Positions 1-11,500 of a stretch of DNA of 64,000 nucleotides are shown here, piece after piece. The notes beneath the pieces were generated by a model. That model was not told the DNA's origin. It did no database searches and worked only from the letters and a program-made list of their open reading frames with translations. Location: assembly GCF_019393635.1 (NCBI RefSeq), contig NC_057862.1:266800441-266864440 (forward strand), in the 5' to 3' direction. The stretch is from Dromiciops gliroides (Eukaryota > Chordata > Mammalia > Microbiotheria > Microbiotheriidae). Numbering within the stretch: position 1 is the first letter of the stretch; each line of letters starts with the position of its first letter. The translations under genes were made by a program, and so were the position numbers.

Positions 1-880
1 TTCAGAAGTATTGTCCTCTTTCTTCATATAAAAGCACTGCAAACCCTGCTACCAATGAGGTTAAGACTAGGAGATTACTTAGTCTTGCAGTAGGAGAAAA
101 TTTGGGTATCCAGTCCAAACCAGGCTGGATAGAAAGGTGTAAAACCCCACCCCACCCCTGCTGGAAATAGGGCAGGTCAGTGCTTCCATGCCAGTCAGCA
201 GAGATTAGATGCATGAATGACTGCTATACTTCTAGTTTGGGTGAGATAGGGAGACCTGATTTTTAGAAAAATAAATAAATTAAAAATAATGTTGTAATCG
301 TATGTCAGTGATGAAACATGCTTAAATGTTGGAGTAAATTCTCCATAGCACCTTAGCCCAGATTCTTAAGATGGTCACAATGCCATGAAGAAATTGTAAA
401 TAGGAAATGAAAGAGTGGGTAAAATCTGACAAAGAAGTTCTTTAACACTAATTTGTGTTAATTCTATAGAAATCAAATATATTTTAAATGGCATTCATGA
501 ATTAGGACATTAGTAGCATTGGTAATACTGAGTTCTGGAGAGTGGGAAAACCTTTTGAAAGAAGGCTATAACCATTGATTCATTCATTCATTTATATCAA
601 CTATGTTATACTTCCTAGGGAGTCATGCCCCCCTTACATATTTCACTCTATGAAAGACACAAATGACAAAAAAACAAATTGTCATCAAGAGCCTGAGAGG
701 ATCTCTCCTGGGATCATAGCTATTCAGGTCTATCTGCCATATCATCCACAGTTAAATGCAACATATCATAATTTTTTGTTATGATGACACCGACCCATCC
801 AAAAGGAAATTTATTTTGTTTAGTATAATAAACAGTACTTAGTATATACAGGCACATAGTAGGCAGACCATACTGTTTAA
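1..880. other. STYX intron, no gene recognised
   Basis: AT-rich unique or very old DNA. Small open frames at 2-214 and 575-784 have no recognisable product. A weak L2-like end (gcacatagtaggcag) appears near 850. Confidence 0.4.
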
Positions 881-884
881 TGAG

Positions 885-1005
885 GAACCATGGCATAGTG
901 GATAGAATACTGACTTTAGAGCCAGGAAGACCTCAATTCTTGTCTCACCTCTGACATGCTGGCTTTGTGACTGAGCAAATCACTTAATCTCTATATAAAG
1001 TGTTT
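885..1005 (+). mobile_element. Old tRNA-derived SINE (MIR/CORE-SINE type)
   Basis: Shows the pattern catagtggatagaatactg, then an agccaggaagacct box, then tttgtgactgagcaaatcac. Strongly diverged from the young SINE family. Confidence 0.5.
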
Positions 1006-1009
1006 TACA

Positions 1010-1720
1010 GGCAACTACTATAAGTTACAGAACAGATTCCACTCTTCATTTTAGAGGGAATTTGATCATACAAGAGTTCCTTTATACCTGTGCTATCAAA
1101 TACCTGTGTATATCAAAGGTCCTTATACCTGTCCTTATGCCATTTAATAAGATAGAATATAGTGTACACGTAGGTTTGCATTTGAAAAACTAAATAAAAT
1201 TCTTAAATGTACCCATGATCTCATTGATCTGTGTATTCCTACTAAGGATTCAGATTGCATACCAGTTGATCTTACGCAATTCCTATCCATGTTTTCCCGT
1301 AAGTTCTCACCTAACAAAGTGAGGGGGCCACCCTCAACTTTCCCATGACATTGCAAGGATACCAGTTAAGCACAGGGACTTTCCTTTGCTTAGCCCTTGC
1401 TCTTGTCATATGACATCATTTCACATGGACATTTCTTTGACGACATTTTCTACTCCATTTATCCTTCATTATTCCTTTTTTGTCATATAGTAGCCTTTTT
1501 ATTCACCATGAGCCTCTTTGTTGTCTTCAGCTATCAGGAAAATTCATGTAACTATAATGATTCATTCCTAGGGATTCTGGATACATTTGATGTTTTTTGT
1601 TTTAAAATTATTTAAAATCTTTTATGCATAGTCTTTTTGGGGACACTATCATTCAGTACTAGAATTTAACTTGTCAAGTGAGCAAAAATTAGCCTTCCAT
1701 CAATTACTTAAAAATAGTAA
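1010..1720. other. STYX intron, unidentified
   Basis: No coding or RNA gene and no repeat family I can name with confidence. It contains a short repeated phrase (cctgtg, tatatcaaa) near 1085-1115. Confidence 0.35.
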
Positions 1721-2093
1721 TTGTTGTTCGGCAGAGCCAAGATGGTGGAAGAAAGTCTGTGACTCTCCCATTTCTGGAAAACCTGTCCACATACCTCCAA
1801 AAATAATGTGATAGGACAACTCTTAGAGCAGTGCAACCCTCATAAGAACAGAGTGAGACTCTTTTCCAGCCAAAGATTAGGTGACTGGGATCACCTGCTG
1901 TTCAGGCTGAGAGAGGAGCGCAGTGTGCAGAGCAGGACCAGCCTCAAGCACACAGCGCCTCCAAAGACTCAGAATCTTCAGATGCTTCTTGTAAAGCTTG
2001 ACTTGCAGACCAGTGAAGGTGTCCAGTGGTTGGGAGGAATAGCTGCAGTCTGCTGGAACTGGGGAGGGGCAGCCACGTTCTGAGCCAGCAAGC

Positions 2094-2564
2094 TGTAACA
2101 ATTGGAGTGACACCACCTGCAGGAGAGTTACTATAGGAAAGCTCTGCCATGAGGAGAAGGCATCTGAGGGCAAGCCATGTGGTCAAGTTCCTTGGTGTCA
2201 GGAAATGTCGTTTGCTCGTGGGTACTGTCTGTCAAAGCTATCAGCCAATCAACTTGAGGAGCCTCCCATTTCTGGGAGGAGAACATGAAGTAGGAAGCAG
2301 ACGCTGGCTGAGGGCTTCCTTCCTTTTTGGGTTTGAGATATCGGTTTGGTGGCAGGATTTTATGTGGGCAGTTAGGAAGGCTAGGATTTCCATGCTATAA
2401 GAAATCTGTTCTCAATCTTTCTCTCTCTTTACTATGTTATATCTTTTAATAAACCCTTAAAAGCCTAAACTCTTGGTGAATTTATCAGTGATTTTAGCCA
2501 GTTTCCCCCCAAAATTGGGGGGGGGTATTGATTAGAACCCACATTTAGAGTTTTAAACAATACA
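2094..2564 (+). mobile_element. Solo LTR of an endogenous retrovirus (family A), in L1 5' UTR
   Basis: Starts TGTAACAATTGG, ends in ACA, and carries AATAAA near 2450. A 4-bp duplication AAGC flanks it (2090-2093, 2565-2568). It is related to the LTRs at 9703-10406, 10738-11178 and 45425-45787. A fossil with no internal genes present; it is younger than the L1 derivative it sits in. Confidence 0.75.
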
Positions 2565-3038
2565 AAGCAAAGTTGAGGACAGCCATCTGTGGTGGAGGGG
2601 CACAGGCATGCCAAGCTTCCAACCATAGAGAATCAGATTTCAGTCAGACTTCTGTTTATGGGTCAAAGAGAAAGCAGGCCAGGCAGGGTGAGAAAAAGCC
2701 CAATCACCTCCTTGGCCAAGCTATAGCTTGGAACAGTGTGTCCTGGAAGCAGTGCTACACTTTTAAGAAGCCAAGAAATAGGGGATCAAGATAAGTAAGC
2801 AGAAAAACACAGCAGACCATTGAAAGCTGCTATGGGGGCAAACTAGACCAGAATATATCCTTAGAAGAAGATAACAATGTTAACGCTCCTGCATCCAAAA
2901 CTTCCCCCGAAAAATATGAATTGGTCTCAGGCCTTAGAAACACTCAAAAGAGACTTTGAAGAGAACATAGGAGAGAGAGAAGATTTAGAGAGGTGGGGGA
3001 AAGAATGGAAAGAGAAATGAGAGTGATGTAGGAAAGTC

Positions 3039-3401
3039 ATGAGAAAAAAAGTCAATAGCTTGAAAAGCCAAATGGATAAGGAGATACAAAAGCTCTCTGA
3101 AGAAAATAATTGCCTAAGAATTAGGATTGAACAAATGGAAGCTGGTGACTTTATGAGAAACCAAGACACAGTAAAGCAAATCCAAATGAATAAAAAAATA
3201 GAGGACAATATGAAATATCTCCTTGGAAAAACAGCTGAACTGGAAAATAGATCCAGGAAAGATAATTTGAAAATCATTGGACTACCTGAAAACCATGACC
3301 AAAATAAGAGCTTAGACATCATCTTCCAAGAGATTGTCAGGGGAAATTGCTCTGATATTCTAGAAGCAGAAGGTAAAATAGAAATTGAAAGACTCCACTG
3401 A
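3039..3401 (+). pseudogene. L1 ORF1 fragment (coiled coil and RNA-binding domain)
   Basis: 120 codons with heptad-like KVNSLKSQMDKEIQKLSEEN and the L1 ORF1p RRM-type segment ENRSRKDNLKIIGLPENH. It ends early; the continuation lies in other frames to about 3850. This is LINE-1 chaperone-type sequence, not a host gene. Confidence 0.85.
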
Positions 3402-3961
3402 TCAGCTCCTGAAAGAGATCCCAAAAGGGAAACTTCCAGGAATATTATAGCCAAATTCCAGAGATCCCAGGTCAAGGAGAAAATACTACAAAGCAGCTAG
3501 AAAGAAGGAATTCAAATACTGTGGAGCCACAGTCAGGATAACACAAGATCTAGCAGCTTCTACATTAAAAGGACTGGAGGGCATGGAATGATATTCAAGA
3601 GGGCAAAGGAACTGGAACTAAAATCACTTACCCAGCAAAACTGAGTATAATCTTTCAGGGGGGAAAGTGGGACTTCAATGAAAAAGAGAACTTTCAGACC
3701 TTTGTGATGAAAAGACCTGAACCAAATAGAAAATTTGACTTTCAAATACAAGACCCTAGAGAAACATAAAAAGGTAAACAGTAAAAATAACTCATGAGGG
3801 ACATTAAAAGGATAAACTGTTTACATTCTTACATGAGAAGATAATACTTCCAACTTATAAGAACTTTCTCAGTATTAGGGTAGCTGAAAGGAATATACTT
3901 ATACAGAGAGCACAGGTGTGAATTGCATATGAAGGGATGATATATGCAAAGCATTTATCCT

Positions 3962-4075
3962 TGTTTTTTGTAGGGCAGACAGGGTGGGGTGGCTTATGTC
4001 TGGGGCTGGATTTGGGCTCAGGGCCTTCTGGGTCCAGAGCTGGTGCTTTGTCCACTGTGTCACCTAGCTGACCCA
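3962..4075 (-). mobile_element. WSINE-type SINE, degraded
   Basis: Diverged minus copy ending in cacctagctgaccc, with the body drifted from the consensus. One of the older copies in the window. Confidence 0.7.
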
Positions 4076-4670
4076 TGATGACATCTTCAAAATAAAGTTA
4101 AGGGGTAAGAGGAATGCACTGGAAGAAAGAGAAAGGGAGAGGTGGAAGGGTGTAAAGTAACTCAAATAAAAGAAACCAAGAAAAAGCTTATGGAGTAGAG
4201 GGGAAGATGTGGAAGGAGCCGGAGAGTGAATGAGCCTTACTTTCATCAGAATTGGCTCTAACGGAATAACATAAACACTCAAGTGGGTATAGTAATATAT
4301 TTTGCCCTGAGGGAAATTGAGTAGAGTGTATATCAAGGGGAGGGAATAGGATGAAAGGAAATACAGTTAGCAATAGTAACTGTGAAAGAAATTATGAGCA
4401 GGATGCTATCAGAAGGACATGAAACATGCAAACCATCAACAGAGGAGGAACTAGTGGTATTTGAATACAGATTGAAGTATAATTTTATTTATTAGTTCCT
4501 CTTGCTAAAGTTATTCTATTTTCTTTCACAGCTTAAGTAATGTGAAGATGCTTAGCATAATTACACATGTATGACTTACATTGAATTGCTGGATTCCATA
4601 GGGAAGGTTGAGGAGGGAGGGAGGGAGGAAGAAATTTTAGAACAGAAAGGTTTTTTTTAAAATCAATCTG

Positions 4671-4827
4671 GGGGCAGCTAGGTGTCGCAGTGGATAAAGC
4701 CCTGGCCCTGGATTCAGGGGGGACCTGAGTTCAAATCCAGCCTCAGACACTTGACACTTATAGCTGCGTGACCCTGGGCAAGTCACTTAACCCTCATTGC
4801 CCTGCAAAAACAAACAAACAAACAAAG
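4671..4827 (+). mobile_element. WSINE-type SINE
   Basis: Full-length copy with a CAAA-repeat tail, flanked by AAATCAATCTG (4660-4670 and 4828-4838). It sits between the two tandem L1 3' ends of the 1736-5350 element. Confidence 0.92.
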
Positions 4828-5506
4828 AAATCAATCTGAAGAAACGATGAGCAGGTGTATTTCAGAGAAAACTGGAAGGACTTAAATGAATTGATGCTAA
4901 GTGAGATGAGCAGAACAAGGAGAACATTATACACAGTATTAACAACATTGTGCGTTGATCAGCTGTGATACACTTGACTCTTCTCAGCAACACAGTGATC
5001 CAAGATAGTTTCAAAGGACTCATGATGGAAAATGCTCTCCAAACCCAGAAAAAAAGAACTGTGGAATCCAGATGCAGATTACACCATACTGTTTCTACTT
5101 TCTTTTTTTCCTTTTATGAGGTTTTTCCCTTTTGCTCTGATTCTTCTTTCACAGCATGACTAATGCAATAATATGTTTAATTTGATTGTACATAACCTAT
5201 ATCAGATTGTTTGCGCTCTTGGGCAGGGGGCAGGGAGGAGAGGGAGGGAGAAAGATTTGAAACTAGAAGTCTTATAGAAACAAATGTTGAAAACTATCTC
5301 TACATGTAACTAGAAAATAATAAAATACTATATTAATAGAAAAAAACAAAAAAATAGTCATTGTTAAATGTTGGAAAAACACCCCCAAATTCTGCAACTT
5401 TTTTATTTTTGAAATATGTATCTTGGAACTATTTTTAATTATATGGGATTTGTTTTTTGTAGATCTTAATTGTTTTCTTTTTTGCAACCTATTTTTTTAT
5501 CTTCAG

Positions 5507-5543
5507 ACTAAAGAATTTATTGATGGAAGTTTACAAACAGGAG
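5507..5543 (+). CDS. STYX: STYX coding exon (residues 102-114)
   Basis: Preceded by a T-rich tract and cag, followed by the donor gtaaat. Encodes [12 protein letters not shown] plus the first base of the next Gly codon. The exon is only 37 nt and starts on a codon boundary. Confidence 0.9.
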
Positions 5544-8500
5544 GTAAATCTTTTCTTTTCTTAGTTAATTTTAATTATCAGTGGAGAGGATTCAGAGTAT
5601 TTTTTTGAAATCTAAATTGCTTGTCTACTGATTTCAAATACAAGAGATAGCAAGTTTATTACCATTTTTACAAGGATAGAGATTTTTCATTGTGGCTTAT
5701 TATTCTTTCTTGAGCTTTTTAAACTATCTTCATAGAATTTTGTTGATGTGTCCAGCTTAAACATTTTGTGAATTCTTTATGCCCAAAGTCTAGTTGCTAC
5801 ATACATTAGCATGGTTTAATGCACAAAAGTTACTTATTTGCTTTGGTAGAGGAAGTACCTCATGGGGGCTCCCTATACCAATACAATCAAATTTAGCATT
5901 AAAAAAAAAATCCCAACTGCAGTATGTAAATTTGTAGAAATATGATGGGTTGAAGGAATTCTTAATCTTTAAAGAAGTGTGCATTTCTTTTAGAAGCCTT
6001 TTTAAAAGAGGACTATTTCTTTGTGAATTATCTTTATGAAATGATTAGTATATTTTAGTTGATGGTCCAGATATGTCTGCTAGAATACAGAATTGTTTTC
6101 CAGGAAAAGTTCTTGTCCATGGAAATGCAGGAATTTCAAGAAGGTATGAGGCTACCCTTTATGTGAAGTATTTAATTTATGAGTAATTTTGACTGGTTGT
6201 CCTAAAAGTATTTTTCTTTTCAGTGCTGCCTTAGTTATTGCATACATTATGGAAACATTTGGAGTGAAATACAGGTAAGAAAGTATTCCATAGCCTAGCC
6301 AATTTAGTCTTTGTAGCAAAAAGGAACTTTGGTGTAGTATTGACTGGGCCTACATGATGAGAAAAATGATTTTAAAGTTATTGATCACCTACCTACATTT
6401 AACTTTATGGTCTTCTTGATTGACAGGAATAATAGTTTGATAGGAGAACTTTTAATGTTGCCTTTTTTGATTTGAACTCAAGACCTCCTGACTCCAGGAC
6501 CAGTGCTCTATCCACTGGGCCACCTAGCTGCCCCTGCCATTTAAATTTACATCAAAAAGAGAAAAAACTTATGAAAGGCTCTTTGTATGCCACACCAGAT
6601 AGTGAACAGATAGTAAAATAATACTTTGGTGAACCAATAAATGTTTTGCATATGATATATTTTAAAGGCTGGTTGTATTTTGTTTTCTGTGACAGGGTTG
6701 AAAAGAAGTATAACTTCTGTTTAAATTTAAATGCAGATAGCTAATTTTTCTCACCCAAGATAATCTTCCTTTTTAAAAAAGTTTATTTTGAACTTGACAA
6801 ATACCAAATAAAATGAATATTTCAATTTACATTGTGGAATAAAAGGAGGGGTTTGTTTGTCTATGAAACTACAAATTTCTGCTGTGTAGCACTTGCTTTG
6901 CTTTTTAAGTAGAGAATAAGTTCAGCCTGTTAACTATTAAAGCCTCTCTGCTTTCTGGCCTTCTGTTCTCACATTTTTGAATATCTCTTCATAACCCTTC
7001 TCTCTTCCACCCCTTCCTTCTGCCCTCCCCCCTCCAAAAAAAAAAAAAGGAAAAGAAAAACCCTTGTAACAAGTTATGTGTCATTAAGCAAAATGAATTT
7101 CCACATTGTCTATGCCCCCAAAGTATCATTCTGCTCAAGATAAATCTTGAGGGGGGCATCTAGGTGGTGCAGTGGATAAAGCACTGGCCCAGTATTCAGG
7201 AGGACCTGAGTTCAAATTAGGTCTCAGACACTTGACACTTATTAGCTATGTGACCCTGGGCAAGTCACTTAACCTTCATTGCCCCCCCAAAAAAGGTAAT
7301 GTAAATTGAATTAACATTGTTTTACAGATAAACTCTCTGAGTCTTATTTCTTTTAAGTTAAGTGATGTAATTAGTATTAACATAGCCAGCAACTGTTGCA
7401 ACAGGATTTGAATTCAGGTCCTGCTTCATACTATGTCCTTTGATTTCTTTACTTCATCACTCTGCCTCTCAGCAATACTTTCTTATTTTATAAAGCAGTA
7501 TTTCTGAAAGAAATAAATTAATGACATTTTTTTAGCTTTTTTTTTATTATTTTTAAGGGAGGCATTTGCATATGTTCAAGAAAGAAGGTTCTGTATTAAT
7601 CCTAATGCTGGATTTGTCCATCAGCTTCAGGTAACTCCTGTTACTCCTCTTACTCTTCATTAGGCATTTGCTTATTTGCTAAGGTTGCTAATGTAGTAAT
7701 AGCTTGAGTGCTGTATTTGATTCTTAGATCTTTAAAATACTATAGCATCTCACTAAATTACTATAGTATCTCTCCTATTCTACTATAGATAGATGTAGAC
7801 AGTAATGCAGATGAATTCAGAACAAGTTTAAATGACTGGAATCAAAGAATAATTATAGATGTAACCACTTTGCAAATAGAAATTGATTGCTTTTATGTAC
7901 TGGTGTTTAGCACAGTGCCTGACACATAATAAGCATTTAATAAGTGCTTTCTAACTAAATGGCATATAGTAGGTACTTAATAAATACTTGTTAATTGATT
8001 AATGGTTTGATGTTAGCTTGGCAATAGGTTTCCAAGGGTATAAGGATATATATAACATTTTTTAACATTTAACATTTTTATTATTTGATTAAAAGCATAG
8101 TTGGCGTGTAGCATGTATATCAAATATGGCAGATGACAATAAGGTGGGAGGGATAGCTAACAGACTGGATACATTGGGATCCAAAGAGGTATTAACAGGC
8201 TAAAATATTGGACTAAATTTAATAAAATGGAAAAAAAAGAACAATTTACATGTAGGTACAATAAATTTTTCACAATCAGAAGATGAACTCAGAATTATCA
8301 GTTTGTCTGAAAAATATTTTGGAACAGGATCAATATGATTTAATGTGGCAGATAAAAACTAATTACAGTCCTGGCCTGTATAAAGAGAAGCATAACTTCT
8401 AGGAAATAAGTAGTTGGTATTATTCCCTTTACTCTGCCCTCACCAGACCTTGTTTGGAATATAATGTTTAGTTTTAGTTGCCATAGTTGAAGGATACTGA

Positions 8501-11500
8501 TAAGCTGGAAAATGTCCAGAGTGGGGCAACCAGGATGGAGAAGCACCTTAGGTCCATGAAAAATGAGAGGGGACAGTTTGAGGAAACTGGGGGTGTTTAG
8601 CCTGCATTCAAGAATATTCAGAGAAAAATGGCAATTATGTTCATGTATTTGAAAAGCTATCACTAGAAGGTGGGGAAGTTTGTTTGGCGAAGAGCAAAGA
8701 GGTCAATTTAGACCTGATGCCAGGAAAAAAACAATTAGAGCTATCCAGAAGTGAAATTAAATTCCTTCAGAGGTCTTCTAGCAAAGGATGAATGACTAAT
8801 TTTTAGCTTTGTTACAGTGGGGATTCTTACAGGGTATGGTTTGGACTTGATGGTTGCTGAGACCTTTTCCAAATCTTAAATTCTATGACTTTATCATAAT
8901 TTTTATTAACAATATTACCAATTTAAAATCTCTATTTAAAAACCTTGTTTAACCAAAACTGAACTTTAAGTACTTAAAGTGATCAAGCTTGTCCTTAAAA
9001 GAGATTAAGACAATGTACCTCCCTCCCTTTTTTTCTGAGGTGGGAGACTGTGGATGCATACCATTGGTTTATGTAGTGTTTAGTTTTGCTGATCTACTTC
9101 ATCACCACCCTTCTTTTTTCTAATTCTTTGTTTATAAGGCATGAAGGAAAGAATATATTTAGAAATAAAGGATCATGTATTATAAAAAAAACATTTAAAG
9201 GAACTATAATAGATGACATAAGTAGGTTAGAGGCATTTGACATCAAGCTAACCTGAAACTTAGAAACAATAACCTCAAATGATTTATATTCTTTAATAAG
9301 AAAAGAAGGATATGGGGTAGTTAGGTAGTAGATAGAACACCAGCCCTGGAGTCAGGAGGACCTGAGTTCAAATCCAGCCTTTAGACACTTAACACTTACT
9401 GGCTGTGTGACCCCGGGCAAGTCACTTAACCCCAAATGCCTCACCAAAAAAATTTTTAAAAAAACACAAAAGAAAAGAAGGATTAGACAAGTTCTTTTTT
9501 AATTTACAGTATTAGGAAGGCAGCACAGTAGAGTAGAAAGAATACTTGACTTGGAGTGAAGATGCCTGGCTTCCCATTACACTTAAATGACCATGTGACC
9601 ATGGGCAAGTCATTTGCCTCTCTGAGACTTATCTATAAAATGGAGATATCTGTAGTTCTTACCTCACTGTAGCTTTTATATTGTAAGATATAATGGGCTT
9701 TTTGTCAATGCCCAAAGGCTCCAACCAGAGGAGATTGATCTAGACTGATTGAATTAAGTGAAACTGACTGAAAGTGATTGACTTTGCTGATTAACCTACT
9801 TAGTTAATTAAATCAAAACCACACCTGGCTGGCCCTCAATAGGCTATTATTCTCAGAAGCTAAGGACTTTGAACTCAACAAGAAACCACCCTCAAGTCCA
9901 GTGAACCAAGGGATTTGGGTGACACTGACCAGCTTGAAGGACAGCCTCTTCCAGTTCAGGGAGGCAGGAAGAGGAAGGGCTGTTTCCTCTCTCAGTTCGG
10001 TTCCTGAACATCCTAGTGGTAGAGGACTAGGTAGAAGAAAGAGGCCAGGTTGAACCCTTATCTCTCCTATAGGATAGATAGGCTTTGTCTTGGTTTTCTG
10101 ACCCAGGTGTTTTCTCTTTACTCTTTAATACTTAATGCCAAAAACTGGTGGTAATGCTTCTAATTTATAAGTAAATCCTAGCTAGCTTTCCCCCTACACT
10201 GGGGGCAGAAAAAAGGCGACCATACATTAGATTTTTTTTGTGTGTCTGTGTGAGGAAATTGGGATTAAGTGACTTGCCCCAGGGTCACACAGCTAGTGTC
10301 AAGGGTGTAAGACTGGATTTGAACTCAGGTCCTCCTGAATCCAGGGCCAGTGCTTTATCCACTGTGCCACTTAGCTGCCCCCAAACATTAGATTTTAAAC
10401 GTCACAATATCCATGGTCTCCACCATGAGAACCTTGCAGTCAGCCAGTAGAAGGGTTGAACAACAGCTTGTCTCTAACACAACCCAACACTATCCCCCAA
10501 CACTCACCCACTGAATTTTCCTCTTTGCTATACAAGTTTTCCCAACCCTCCTTTTTCTGAGGTGAGTTTTAGCTTCTTAGGAAAATTGTAACTTAAAATT
10601 AACCATTGCCCACAGCTCATCAGTAGATGGTGTTAAGAAAATTCACCCCCAGATCACCTTATGGCAATGATAGGTACCCATTGGAAGGCAGAGGCAAGTG
10701 AGAGCCTTAACCCTTTTCATTTTGAGTTGTAAGGTTGCTAAAATTCTAGCTATACTGTCTAAAATATCTAATGAGTGGTTGCCAATAAATTATAAGCTTT
10801 AGCAAGAGTTAGACTTTTAAGCATTTATTAAGGAGAATAAGAATTTGGTGTAAAGAGAGAAAGAGGCCTAGATTCAGCTATCTATCTCAGGAAGCCTGCA
10901 TTTCTGCTCTACTCTCCATGAGAGTCCTGATGAAAGAGCAAGAGAGCCAGCCTCACCCCTTCTTCCTCCCACAAGCCTCCTGTGAAACTAGGAACTTCCC
11001 ATCCACATGCACACAGCCAAGCTAATTGGCTGGTAGCTTTGATAGACAGTACCCACAAGCAAACATCATTTCCTGACACCAAGGAAAAGCTGCATGGCTT
11101 GACCTCAGATGGCTTCTCCTCATGGCAGAGCTTTCCTACAGTAACTCTCCAGTAGGTGGCGTCACTCCAGTCATTACAGTGTGGGTCAGAATGAGTTACA
11201 TAGGATGAGCAGGCATTGTTGGATTGTGATCTTAATCTTAGACATGCCTTGTGACCTTTCTCTCCAACTTCCCCATCTACCATACTTCCCTATAACTCTC
11301 CTGGATATCACCAATCTTCTAAGTCACTCAGGTATTCACAACCTGAGCATTATATTCTATTCCACATAATAGTCAGTTTCCAAATCTTGTTTGTTATGCC
11401 TCCACATCCTCATATCTGTCCTCTTCTTTTCACTCATAAAACCACTGTATCTATTCTGGACTCCTGCAATCATCTTGTAATTGGTCCTCTTGCTTCACAT

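Larger units (their letters stand above)
1736..5350 (+). mobile_element. L1-derived element with ORF1 but almost no ORF2, flanked by a target duplication
   Basis: Flanked by AAAATAGTAATTGTT (1721-1735) and AAAATAGTCATTGTT (5351-5365), a near-perfect duplication. It begins with an L1-type 5' UTR (gccaagatggtgg), carries ORF1-like sequence at about 2800-3850 (coiled coil at 3039-3300; ENRSRKDNLKIIGLPENH of the RNA-binding domain), then the AG-rich inter-ORF region to about 4375. About 4 kb of ORF2 is absent. Two tandem L1 3' ends follow: 4385-4838 with an internal deletion, and 4839-5345 of ordinary type. ORF1 is frameshifted. An LTR (2094-2564) and two SINEs are nested inside. It could be a half-L1 type non-autonomous lineage or one chimeric insertion. 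Confidence 0.8.

Noticed and set aside
4671-4760. tRNA-like A and B boxes at SINE heads (many sites)
   Set aside because: The boxes belong to tRNA-derived SINEs with tails and target duplications; no cloverleaf of a free tRNA gene was recognised.
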